From positions 372,001 to 436,000 of the forward strand of contig JAKASI010000001.1 of NCBI GenBank assembly GCA_021828185.1: DNA of 64,000 nt, written 5' to 3'. The translations under genes and the position numbers were made by a program. The notes beneath the pieces were generated by a model. The model had not been told where the DNA came from. It saw only the letters and a list, made by a program, of their open reading frames with translations, and did not search any database. Below, piece after piece: positions 1 through 7,888 of the stretch (its first letter is position 1; every line of letters starts with the position of its first letter). Origin of the DNA: an archaeon. Its GTDB lineage: Archaea > Thermoproteota > Nitrososphaeria > Nitrososphaerales > UBA183.

Positions 1-723
1 CTGGACGAGTTCCACGGTCCGGTCGAACACCCAGTTCACGTCAGTCCTGACCCCGAAGTGCGGCACGAGTAGCTCCGAGGGGGTCATCTGCCTGAGGGCG
101 CCGACCGTGGCCACCAGCTCGTCCGGCTTGAGGCTCGGAGGAGGAGTGGTAGGGATCATCGCCTTCATCCCTGGATAGACTATCCCGACCGAATCCGCGG
201 TGAGCAGCGTCTTCGTCCTGTCCAGAAGGACGGAGATCTGGTGCGGAGCATGGCCGGGGGCGTGCATCAGCGTCGCAGTCATCCCGTCCCCGAGGTCGAC
301 GTGGTGCTCCTTCCCGACCGAAGTGACCCTGTCTGCGGGGATTGGCTCCGGATCCCCGTAATGCGCCATGATCTCCTTGCCAAAGACCATGGTCGACGAC
401 TCGACCAGCTTCCTGGGGTCGACCAGGTGGGGGGCGCTCCTTTCATGCGCTATCACCTCCGCGTTGGGCATCTCCCTGATGAGGCGGCCCGCCGCGCCCG
501 CGTGGTCGAGGTGCACATGCGTAGGGATGATGTACCTGACGTCGGTCGGCATCACACCCACCTCGGCCAGGCCCGCCAGGACGTTCTGGTAGGAAGACGC
601 GTACCCGCAGTCCACAAGAGTGGGCTTGGGTCCCTTCAGGAGGTACGCGCCAACAGTCCCTGGCTGCCCCAGGGCGTAGGTGTCGAGCAGGTACACTCGT
701 TCGGAGACCTTCGTGGCGTACAA
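1..723 (-). CDS. MBL-fold metallo-hydrolase (C-terminal end off window)
   Basis: The reading frame runs from a TTG at 723 off the left edge, giving 241 codons without a stop. Near residue 60 it carries the metallo-beta-lactamase signature THVHLDHAG (HxHxDH), which binds the two catalytic metal ions in this fold. A later GHAPHQ stretch fits the third metal-binding motif. The TTG is chosen because AGGAGG lies just upstream and the protein then begins with a typical MBL beta-strand region. It follows the M20 amidohydrolase with a gap of only 13 bases, so the two are probably co-transcribed. The substrate cannot be told; glyoxalase-II-like or lactonase-like hydrolases are both possible. Confidence 0.85.
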   Translation of the reverse strand, partial: MYATKVSERVYLLDTYALGQPGTVGAYLLKGPKPTLVDCGYASSYQNVLAGLAEVGVMPTDVRYIIPTHVHLDHAGAAGRLIREMPNAEVIAHERSAPHLVDPRKLVESSTMVFGKEIMAHYGDPEPIPADRVTSVGKEHHVDLGDGMTATLMHAPGHAPHQISVLLDRTKTLLTADSVGIVYPGMKAMIPTTPPPSLKPDELVATVGALRQMTPSELLVPHFGVRTDVNWVFDRTVELVQ

Positions 724-736
724 CTTGGCCCTCCTA

Positions 737-1924
737 TTACGGTCCGTTCGGGTTCCCGAACTCAAAAGCGAGCAGGGCCAAGGAGGCAGCACCGATTTTC
801 AGCACGTCTTCGTCGATCTTGAACTTCGAGCTGTGATTGGGATAGACGCACCCCTTGGCCGGGTTGTTTGTCCCGAGAAAGTAGAATGTCCCGGGGGCCT
901 TCTGCAGGAAGCGGGAAAAGTCCTCGCCCCCCATCACCGGGTCAATCTCCTTGACCTTCAGGCCCGGGATCTTCCGGAGGACCTTCATGACCTCCCTCGT
1001 GGTACGCGGGTCGTTGACCGTAACGGGGTAGGCATCCGTTTCGAACTCAACCTCAGCCCTGGCCCCGAAGGATCTGCTCACGCCCTTCGCCACTTCTTCG
1101 ATCTTCTTCTTCGCGCGCGTCCTCGTGCTCTCGTCGAGGGTCCTGATGGTTCCCTCGAGGAAGGCCTCATCTGGGATTATGTTCTCTTTCGTCCCCGAAT
1201 GCACTGAACCCACCGTTATCACGAATGGGCGTATCGGGTTGATCATCCTCGCTGAGACGCCCTGGAGGGCGAGAATGACGTGAGCGGCCACGTAAACCGG
1301 GTCGACTGTTTCATGCGGGGCCGAGCCGTGCCCGCCCCTCCCGACTATCTTCACCTTGAACGTGTCAGGAGCCGCCATGAGGGAGCCTTCCCTTACTCCG
1401 ACCTCGCCTGACTTCTGAACATTCGATATGTGAAGACCGAAGACGTAGTCCACCTTGGGGTCCTTCATGACTCCGTCCTCTATCATCGGGAGCGCCCCAC
1501 CCCGCCCACCGTTCTCTTCAGCGGGCTGAAACAGGAACTTCACAGTGCCACAGAGTTCCCCCCTGTTCTCGGCGAGTATCCTTGCTGCCCCGAGCAGCAT
1601 GGCCATGTGGGTGTCGTGGCCGCAGGCATGCATTACACCGTCGGCCTTGGAGCGGAACTCCACATCCGACTGCTCCTGGACCGGAAGGCCGTCCATGTCA
1701 GCCCTCAGGGCGACGACCCGCCCCTTCTTCGCACCCTTCAGGGTCCCGAGGACGCCTGTCCCGCCGACCCCTTTCCTGGTTTCAATGCCCATGGATTCTA
1801 GTTGCTCTGCTATCAGCTTCGAGGTGGCTTTCTCTTGGTAGGCCAGCTCAGGGTGCTGATGCAGCGCCCTTCTCGTCTTGATTATCTCGGGCTCGACCCT
1901 TCTGGCTTCGGCAAAAGTGTCCAT
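737..1924 (-). CDS. M20 family amidohydrolase / aminoacylase
   Basis: This 395-residue protein has the full M20D metallopeptidase layout: ALRADMDG near residues 72-79, the CGHDTH motif at 101-106, PAEE at about 134-137 and GGEDFS near the C-terminus. Family members hydrolyse N-acyl amino acids, hippurate or similar amides using one or two metal ions. The cysteine in CGHDTH is typical of the aminoacylase/IAA-hydrolase branch. The middle third is the lid/dimerisation domain. There is no signal peptide, so it should be cytosolic. An MBL hydrolase follows in the same direction. The exact substrate is not visible from the sequence. Confidence 0.9.
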   Translation of the reverse strand: MDTFAEARRVEPEIIKTRRALHQHPELAYQEKATSKLIAEQLESMGIETRKGVGGTGVLGTLKGAKKGRVVALRADMDGLPVQEQSDVEFRSKADGVMHACGHDTHMAMLLGAARILAENRGELCGTVKFLFQPAEENGGRGGALPMIEDGVMKDPKVDYVFGLHISNVQKSGEVGVREGSLMAAPDTFKVKIVGRGGHGSAPHETVDPVYVAAHVILALQGVSARMINPIRPFVITVGSVHSGTKENIIPDEAFLEGTIRTLDESTRTRAKKKIEEVAKGVSRSFGARAEVEFETDAYPVTVNDPRTTREVMKVLRKIPGLKVKEIDPVMGGEDFSRFLQKAPGTFYFLGTNNPAKGCVYPNHSSKFKIDEDVLKIGAASLALLAFEFGNPNGP

Positions 1925-2155
1925 GCCTTCGGCCCTCGGTCCGCTCCTAAAAAGGCCTCGAGCCGTCAGAACACAAGCGACCCCTGCATTCCTCTTCTAG
2001 GCTCCCACCGAAGAACAGCCTGGTCGGCCTTCGGGCATCGGGGAGGCGCGAGGGCCGGGAGCACGGGCCTTCCCCGGCATCAGACTCGGTTCTCGCAGGG
2101 GCCCGACCACGGGGAGAGGCTCAGGCTTTTAGGACAAGCCTGCAATGCACCCGCG

Positions 2156-2761
2156 ATGGCGCTTTCAAATGCCTCGAAAGCGGGCATTGCCATCTTCGTG
2201 GGGACCGCCCAGTATGCCCTCTTCCAGGTGCTCTCCGAAGTCATCTACGCGGCGCACGGTCTAAACGGTTACAACGAGTCGACTGACTACATCAGCAACC
2301 TCGGGGCTGATTGTAGCTTCAGCCCGTGCTACATACCGCCCTCGGCGTTGCTCTTTGATACCACTGTTATCGTTCTTGGCCTTTTCATTCTGGTAGGAGC
2401 TTACTATCTCCAGCGTGCATTCCACCACAAGCCGACTACAGTTCTGATAGCGCTTGCCGGGGCAGGGGCCGTGGGCGTGGGTGTCTTCCCCGAAACCGCA
2501 GGGGTCCTGCACGAACTCTCTTCCGTCGTGGTCTTCCTTTTCGCGGGTCTTTCGGCAGTGGTCTCAGCCAGATTCCAGAGGAAAGTAGCATCTCTCTTCT
2601 CAGTCATCCTCGGCCTCATCACACTCCTCGCCCTGATTGCGTATCTGGGAGGGGAGTATGCTGGTCTGGGCGCCGGCGGAATGGAGAGGATAGTGGTTTG
2701 GCCTGTCCTGCTGTGGGGCGTTGGCTTTGGCGGCCACCTGATGGCAATCGAGAGTCAGTGA
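2156..2761 (+). CDS. DUF998 family membrane protein
   Basis: This is a 201-residue integral membrane protein with about six hydrophobic segments. The N-terminal pattern, a first helix followed by a loop containing YNESTDYISNLG and a PCYIPPS stretch, is characteristic of the DUF998 family, whose function is unknown. The ATG at 2156 is preferred over longer forms because CTTTTAG (about 2125-2132) could be a TATA-like box at leaderless spacing and the upstream frame does not look like protein. It has no clear operon partner. The 230 bases before it hold no recognisable gene. Confidence 0.75.
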   Translation: MALSNASKAGIAIFVGTAQYALFQVLSEVIYAAHGLNGYNESTDYISNLGADCSFSPCYIPPSALLFDTTVIVLGLFILVGAYYLQRAFHHKPTTVLIALAGAGAVGVGVFPETAGVLHELSSVVVFLFAGLSAVVSARFQRKVASLFSVILGLITLLALIAYLGGEYAGLGAGGMERIVVWPVLLWGVGFGGHLMAIESQ

Positions 2762-2865
2762 ATGTGGCAAGCACCCGCGCAGGCGGGTACAGCCGTAGGG
2801 CTGCGGCAGTCTCTGAACGCCAAAGTTCGAATATGTGAATTAGGCTTAAATGGCAAAGTGCTTAC

Positions 2866-3457
2866 GTGAAGCGGAGCACCGAAAAAGTGTCCCAACAATC
2901 GTCGGCCAGCTCGCAGGCCCCGCCCGACTGGGCGAATCCGGCGGTCATAGGTCTGATGGGCTTCGGTATGACGACAATGGCAACCGGTCCGTCCAACGTA
3001 AGCAGCTCGAACATCAGCGGTTCCCCCGTCTTGGCCCTTGCCTTGATCTGGGGGGCAGTTCCTCGCGGGTTTCGTCGCCCTCAGGAAAGGAAACATCTTC
3101 CCCGGCTCAGCATTCACAGGCTACGGTTCCTTCTGGATCGCCCTGTTTCTAATGCTCTTCGTTGTGGGCGGGGTATCCGGGAACGACATGCTTGTCTTCT
3201 GGTTCGTGTGGGCTCACTTCACCTTCACCTTCCTCATCAACTCGATAAAGCACGGCCCGGGTATCTTCGCCGTCTTCCTGCTGCTCTTCATCGCCTATCT
3301 CCTGCTAGATGCGGTCTCGGCGACGAGCGCGGCAGCGGACTCGACCCTCACTACGGTGACGGGCTGTGAAGTCTTCCTCGACGGTCTGGTTGCGTGGTAC
3401 GTGGCAACAGGGATCGAAGTAGAAGCCCACTACGGCAGAAAGATTCTGCCGTTCTGA
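2866..3457 (+). pseudogene. Acetate/succinate permease (AceTr/SatP/YaaH family), frameshifted
   Basis: Two overlapping frames together spell a GPR1/FUN34/YaaH-type permease. The first (GTG 2866) has the N-terminal signature ANPAVIGLMGFGMTT. The second supplies FLAGFVALRKGN, GSAFTGYGSFW, several membrane helices and the C-terminal HYGRKILPF. The shift falls in a run of six Gs near 3050-3055; five or eight Gs would restore one frame. Intact members carry acetate or succinate across the membrane with protons. A TTAAAT-like box 20-25 bases before 2866 suggests a leaderless start. Either the gene is inactivated or the G run was miscounted in sequencing. Confidence 0.8.
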
Positions 3458-3507
3458 CATCCCTCCTCCGTTTTTTCCCGACGCTCCTCTGCTTTCTCCC
3501 CAGCCCA

Positions 3508-3882
3508 TCATGCAAGCCGGTCCCGAGCGACAGCGTCCGCACCGGCCCCAGACAGCTCCCTGACCACCGACGACCACGCGACCGAGACGTTGTCTGGGTT
3601 GTAGCCGCCTCCCCCCATGGCGAGAATCCTCCCGCCGCACAGCTCGTGGGCCAGCCTGTGCAGCCTCATGGCGGCGTAGGCATGCACAGTCGAGGAGTAC
3701 CGGAGGTCCGTTATGGGATCTCCTGCGAGACCGTCGGCTCCGCACTGGAAGAAGATTATCGCGGGCTTGGCCTTTCTGACGAACTCCTCGATCCTGTTGA
3801 AGGCTTCGAAGAACTCTGCATCCCCTGAACCCGGAGGTAGCCCCACGTTCATCTTCGTGCCTGCGCCGAAGTCCCGAGACCT
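3508..3882 (-). pseudogene. C-terminal fragment of histone deacetylase/acetoin utilization family protein
   Basis: Only the last third of an HDAC-superfamily protein remains. From about 3873 leftwards the frame reads DFGAGTKMNVGLPPGSGD, then FFQCGADGLAGDP, and a final MGGGGYN motif; these match the metal-site and glycine-rich loops of class I/II deacetylases. A TGA at 3883-3885 closes the frame upstream, and no other frame there resembles the missing N-terminal domain with its HHxHG motif. A short product could start at ATG 3852 (114 residues) but would lack most of the active site. It lies in a run of degraded genes. Confidence 0.7.
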
Positions 3883-4078
3883 TCAGCGATGAGATTGTCG
3901 CGCTAAATGACGTAAATGAAGCTCTGAATAGTATAGGTGCTGACGACTGAAGGTCCCCAACCTGCTTTGCAGGGAGCAGGCCGGGCTTCCATTCATCAGC
4001 ATGCATGAAACTCATGACCGCGGCCGATGGCGGACAAATCGTTAATGGTCAAGAGCGCCCTTCAGCCTTCTATGGTCA

Positions 4079-4366
4079 ATGAGCGCACTGCGCCAACTTC
4101 TCGTGGTCGTTTTGGCGTTGGTCGGTTCCTTCCTGTTCAGTGCGGGAGCAGATTGGTACTTGGGAGCAGGGGGCGTCACTGCGCTATCACTCATACCTGC
4201 AATGATAGGTTCGGGACTCGTGATCCTGACAATCGCAGTCTTGTTCAGCCAACTAGCCTCAAGAATCATTGTCGGAGTCGTAATCACCATTGCGGGAGCG
4301 ATACAATTTCAGTTGTACACCTGCGGAGGTCTTGGCCCCGTCTGCGTTAGTTGGTGGAACGGATAG
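4079..4366 (+). CDS. Small membrane protein, possibly truncated by an amber codon
   Basis: A 95-residue hydrophobic protein with about three membrane helices that matches no family I know. The frame ends at TAG (4364-4366) but stays open for another 49 codons to TAA at 4511-4513. That extension contains one more plausible membrane helix (LAMVSIGLVVVVWGLAG) followed by a basic tail, the usual end of a membrane protein. This suggests a nonsense mutation in an originally 144-residue protein. It stands alone between the HDAC fragment and tRNA-Leu, in a region where other genes are also damaged. Confidence 0.5.
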   Translation: MSALRQLLVVVLALVGSFLFSAGADWYLGAGGVTALSLIPAMIGSGLVILTIAVLFSQLASRIIVGVVITIAGAIQFQLYTCGGLGPVCVSWWNG

Positions 4367-4554
4367 CTGACCGGACTTGCAATGGTATCCATCGGCTTGG
4401 TCGTCGTTGTTTGGGGGCTTGCAGGCAAGGTAGCTTCGAGAAAGGTTCGCCGAACGAGTCAGCGACGCCCCTCAGATGCCTCGCCCACGCTCTCTGGCAG
4501 CCCTTGTAACTAACGCATGGTTCAAGCGCTGATACTCTGCCGATGCTTTATGGA

Positions 4555-4673
4555 TGCGGGGGGTGGGATTCGAACCCACGAACCCCTAAGGGAGGGGATC
4601 TCTCGGAGTTGTCGCCTTAAGTCCCCCGCCTCCAACGCTGCTGGCGTTTTTGGCCTAGCTCAGCAACCCCCGC
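4555..4673 (-). tRNA. tRNA-Leu(UAA) with two probable introns
   Basis: The minus strand folds as a class II tRNA: acceptor GCGGGGG/CCCCCGC with discriminator A, T arm GTGGG-TTCGAAT-CCCAC and variable arm TCCCTTAGGGGTTC. The anticodon stem is GGGGA/TCCCC around CTTAAG, giving anticodon UAA. The gene is 119 bases, 34 more than a mature tRNA-Leu. Two inserts account for this exactly: 16 bases at 4600-4615 after position 37, and 18 bases at 4631-4648 in the D arm that form an AACGC-CAGCA-GCGTT hairpin. Removing both restores a normal D arm (GCT/GGC stem) and an 85-base tRNA. The exact splice sites are inferred. Confidence 0.88.
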
Positions 4674-4715
4674 GAATGACGCGCCGTCAGGTTGCGATAT
4701 TAACCTTGGAGGGGC

Positions 4716-6401
4716 TCAGCCGACGGAGTTGAGCAGGGCCTTGAGGCTCTTCGTGTTAGCGACATGTTTCGCCTCCAGCCACCCTCTTCTCGCCATGACG
4801 ATCCCGTAGCCTTCGTTGTCCAACTCCCCCACGGAGTGGGCGTCTGAGTCTATGACGATGGGGACCCCTTCCTCCATCGCCCTCTTCGCCCAGACTTCGT
4901 CGAGGTCGAGCCTCCGCGGCTCCCCGTCGATCTCCAGCATCTTGCCGTTGTCCTTCGCAGTCCGGATTATCTTTGCGAGGTCGACCGGATTCCCCTCCCT
5001 CCTCCCGATGAGCCTGTTAGTCGGGTGGCAGAGGAAATCGACTGAAGGGTGCGAGAGCGCCTTCACCGCTCTCTCGGTCAGCTTCTGCGCGTCCTGCTTG
5101 AAGTTCTGGTGAAGCGAGGCCCCCACCAGGTCGAACTCGTCCAAAAACTTGCCGAAGTCCAGCGACCCGTCGCTCTTGATCTCGAGTTCTACCCCTTTCA
5201 GAATGCGGAAAGGAGATAGCTCGTCGTTCAGCCTTTCGACTTCCTTCCACTGCCTCCTGAACCTCTCTTCGGTGAGCCCGTTGGCCACCCTGACCGAGAC
5301 CGAATGGTCGGTCACCGCGATGTACCGGTACCCCCTTTCCTTGGCGGCTGTCGCCATCTCCTCCAGGTCCGCGGAGCCGTCGCTCCAGATGGTGTGCATC
5401 TGCAGGTCCCCTTTGATGTCGTCGAGCTTCACCAGGTCGGGGAGCTTCCCCCTCCGGGCGGCTTCGATCTCTCCCTTGTTCTCCCTCAGCTCGGGAGGGA
5501 TGTACGCCATCCCGAGCTTCCGGTACACCTCCTCCTCGGTCCTCCCTGCAAGCCTTGCGCCCGCCCTGTCGAAGAGCCCGTATTCGTTGAGCTTCCACCC
5601 CTCTTCTATCGCAAGGTTCCTGAGGGCGATGTTGTGGTCCTTCGACCCGGTGAAGTAGACCAGGGCCGCGCCATATTCATCCTCTGCGAACACCCTCACA
5701 TCCACCTGCACCCCTTCTTCCAGCCTCACGCTGGTCCTCTTCGGTCCGCTCTCCAGCACCTGGGCGACTCCGGGGCACCCTTTGACCGCGTCCACCACCC
5801 TGGGGTCGGTGGCAAGGAGGTCCAGGTCCCCCACCGTGCTCTTCCCCCTCCTCAGGCTCCCGGCCATGCCGACACTGATCCCGAGGGCGCCGAAGTAGGA
5901 AGCCAGCTTCTGGAACGTCCCCTCGGCTTCAGGGAGCAGCATGCGTTTCTCGAATCTGTGGAGCTTCTCTATTCCAAGGCGGAACGACTCCCTCACCGTC
6001 GGCCCGAACTCCGAGTCCAGCCTCCCTTCGGCGAGCGCCTTGCCGAGCTCCTCGACGCTGGTTATGCCCAGGTCGCGAGAAAGACGGTAGGCCGTCCGGG
6101 GCCCGATTCCCTGGACCTTCGTGAGGAGGGGGACCCCGGCGGGGGTTTTCGCCTTCAGCCTCTCGAGGAGCTGGAGCTTGCCGGTGCTGAGGTACTCGTT
6201 GATCTTCCTGCCGATCCCCTCCCCGACATACTTGATGTCTTCGAGCCTCTTCTCCCTCCAGAGCTGCTCGACATCCTCGTCCAGGTTCCTGACGCTTGTG
6301 GCCGCCCTGTGGTAGGCAATGACCTTGAACCTGTCCTCGCCATTGGCCTCGACCAGGTCTCCGAGCCTGTCCAGGAGCTCTGCGACTTCGGAGTTCCTCA
6401 T
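4716..6401 (-). CDS. polX: DNA polymerase/3'-5' exonuclease PolX (pol beta domain plus PHP domain)
   Basis: This 561-residue protein combines an N-terminal family X polymerase with a C-terminal PHP phosphoesterase, the usual PolX length. The N-terminal helix-hairpin-helix KVQGIGPRTAYRLS lies at about residues 94-107. The nucleotidyltransferase motif GSLRRGKSTVGDLDLL follows at about 181-196 and holds the catalytic Asp pair. The PHP part begins near residue 332 with LQMHTIWSDGS and continues with VTDHS and later metal ligands. Such enzymes fill short gaps and trim 3' ends in base excision repair. It is divergent from the Lrp-type gene and shares its promoter region (6402-6458). Confidence 0.95.
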   Translation of the reverse strand: MRNSEVAELLDRLGDLVEANGEDRFKVIAYHRAATSVRNLDEDVEQLWREKRLEDIKYVGEGIGRKINEYLSTGKLQLLERLKAKTPAGVPLLTKVQGIGPRTAYRLSRDLGITSVEELGKALAEGRLDSEFGPTVRESFRLGIEKLHRFEKRMLLPEAEGTFQKLASYFGALGISVGMAGSLRRGKSTVGDLDLLATDPRVVDAVKGCPGVAQVLESGPKRTSVRLEEGVQVDVRVFAEDEYGAALVYFTGSKDHNIALRNLAIEEGWKLNEYGLFDRAGARLAGRTEEEVYRKLGMAYIPPELRENKGEIEAARRGKLPDLVKLDDIKGDLQMHTIWSDGSADLEEMATAAKERGYRYIAVTDHSVSVRVANGLTEERFRRQWKEVERLNDELSPFRILKGVELEIKSDGSLDFGKFLDEFDLVGASLHQNFKQDAQKLTERAVKALSHPSVDFLCHPTNRLIGRREGNPVDLAKIIRTAKDNGKMLEIDGEPRRLDLDEVWAKRAMEEGVPIVIDSDAHSVGELDNEGYGIVMARRGWLEAKHVANTKSLKALLNSVG

Positions 6402-6458
6402 CGACGGCGGTTTTGGCGGGAGAGTTTTTTAAACACAAATCTCGGCGCCCTGATTCAC

Positions 6459-6728
6459 TTGCCGGTCTATCAGAAGGCGTTCGTCCTGGTGAAAGTGGCT
6501 CCTGGCCACGAAGAGGAGGTCGTCGATGACCTGATGAAGATCCCGGACGTCAGGGAGGCTCACATAATCCCCGGCGACTGGGACGTAATAGCCGTGGTCA
6601 GCTCGCAGAAGGAGATCGTCGTCCCCAGCGACGAGAAGGTCTACAAGCTGGTCCTGGACAAGATTTCCAAGATCAAGCACGTCCAAGACACCAACACCAT
6701 GGTGTCCCAGTTTTCGAAGTCGAAGTAG
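6459..6728 (+). CDS. Lrp/AsnC-type ligand-binding (RAM) domain protein
   Basis: An 89-residue stand-alone RAM/ACT-like domain without a DNA-binding part. It shows the order typical of archaeal Lrp effector domains: QKAFVLVKVAPGHEEEVV, then IPDVREAHIIPGDWDVIAVV and IKHVQDTNTMV. Stand-alone versions bind small ligands, often amino acids, and can form oligomers with full-length Lrp proteins. The TTG start at 6459 is chosen because TTTTTTAAA at 6425-6433 is placed like a TATA box for a leaderless transcript. It is divergent from polX and convergent with the M24 peptidase, whose stop abuts its own. Confidence 0.85.
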   Translation: MPVYQKAFVLVKVAPGHEEEVVDDLMKIPDVREAHIIPGDWDVIAVVSSQKEIVVPSDEKVYKLVLDKISKIKHVQDTNTMVSQFSKSK

Positions 6729-7829
6729 CTACTTCCACCAGCCAAAGTCCTTGGGGGTGTCCGTCAGTGCCCTTCCTCTCCTCCTGCCCATGAGGACGTC
6801 GTCCTCTATCCTGACCCCCAGCTTCCCTCTGATGTAGACTCCCGGCTCCACCGTGAAGCACATGCTCGGGCGCAGCTTTTCCTTCCCCCCCTCAACGATG
6901 TACGGGGCCTCGTGGACCTCGAGCCCGAGTCCATGCCCTGTCCTGTGGATGAAGTACCTGCCCATGCCTGCCTTCCTCAGCACTCCCCTCGCTGCCCCGT
7001 CAACGCCTCCGACCGGCACCCCGACGGCCGCGCTGTCGATCCCCGTGGTCTCGGCCTGGAGGACCCTTTCGTACACCCTTTCCACGTCCGGGGCCGACCC
7101 CAAGCAGAACGTCCGGGTGATGTCGGCGTAGTACCCTTCATAGACCGACCCCACGTCAATGATTATGCCCTCCCCTCTCACAATCTTCCTCGAGGTCGGG
7201 AGCCCATGCGGGTCAGCGGCCCTCGGCCCCGACTGGACCAGCATGTCGTCCACCTTGGTGGCGCCGTTCGCGTAGATGGCATCCGTGGCTGCCTTGGCCA
7301 GGTCGAGCTCGGTCATCCCTTCCCTGATCAGCCCAGGGAATTCTCTGAATGACCTGCTGAGGATCTTGGCGGACTTCTCCAGCAGGCCAATCTCCGCGTC
7401 GTCTTTGACCTCTCGCAGTCCCTGCAGCACAGGCTCCGCGTCAGTGAGTTTGGGCGATGCCCGCTTCAGCACCCTGTCCAGGAACTGGAACGGGACCTTC
7501 CCCTCCACCCCCCACCTCCCCTCCATCTCTACCCCCTGGACCGCTTCGGCCACCGCTCCTGCCGACCCTTCGGAGTCGGTCCAGGAGTGGATGCTCATCG
7601 GGAGCGGGCATCCGTGATAGGGCCCAGCCTCGAGCGCGGGCGCGACGAGATGCGGTTCCCCTTCGACCGGGACCATGAGGATGAATGGCCTCTCGAGCAT
7701 CAGTGAGTTCACCCCGGTGAAATATCTCATGTTGGGCCCCGGGACCACCATCACCCCCCTCAGACCTTGATCTTCGAGCCCTCTCCTCAGTTTCTTCGCT
7801 CTGCGCGCATAGACGGCGTCCTGACTCAT
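6729..7829 (-). CDS. M24 family metallopeptidase (Xaa-Pro aminopeptidase/prolidase)
   Basis: A 366-residue two-domain M24B 'pita-bread' enzyme. The N-terminal creatinase-like domain contains YFTGVNS near residue 36. The catalytic domain has the five metal ligands: D225 (IIDVGS), D236 (YYADITRTF), H299 (HRTGHGLG), E328 (FTVEPG) and E342 (RIEDD). These enzymes cleave X-Pro bonds and release proline. It is divergent from a proline dehydrogenase gene 60 bases away, so the pair fits a path that frees proline from peptides and then oxidises it. There is no signal peptide, so it is probably cytosolic. Confidence 0.92.
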   Translation of the reverse strand: MSQDAVYARRAKKLRRGLEDQGLRGVMVVPGPNMRYFTGVNSLMLERPFILMVPVEGEPHLVAPALEAGPYHGCPLPMSIHSWTDSEGSAGAVAEAVQGVEMEGRWGVEGKVPFQFLDRVLKRASPKLTDAEPVLQGLREVKDDAEIGLLEKSAKILSRSFREFPGLIREGMTELDLAKAATDAIYANGATKVDDMLVQSGPRAADPHGLPTSRKIVRGEGIIIDVGSVYEGYYADITRTFCLGSAPDVERVYERVLQAETTGIDSAAVGVPVGGVDGAARGVLRKAGMGRYFIHRTGHGLGLEVHEAPYIVEGGKEKLRPSMCFTVEPGVYIRGKLGVRIEDDVLMGRRRGRALTDTPKDFGWWK

Positions 7830-7888
7830 GGCCGCCTCAGGCGTTAGGAGCCATCGTTAAATGTAGTCCCCTCAGCGGATGGCTCGCC

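Noticed and set aside
1925..2155. Extension of the DUF998 gene to the start at 1802
   Set aside because: The upstream residues overlap the M20 gene on the other strand and do not resemble protein; a TATA-like box supports the ATG at 2156.
4364..4366. Pyrrolysine-type readthrough of TAG
   Set aside because: No pylS/pylT or methylamine genes are visible and the neighbouring genes are degraded, so a nonsense mutation is simpler.
4517..4732. Open frame on the plus strand containing GGGIRTHEPL
   Set aside because: This is a translation of the antisense of tRNA-Leu; the GGGIRTHEPLRE-like peptide is a well-known artefact of tRNA T arms.
5304..6458. Long plus-strand open frame running into the Lrp-type gene
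   Set aside because: It is antisense to polX and reflects the high GC at third positions; only the part from 6459 has family similarity.
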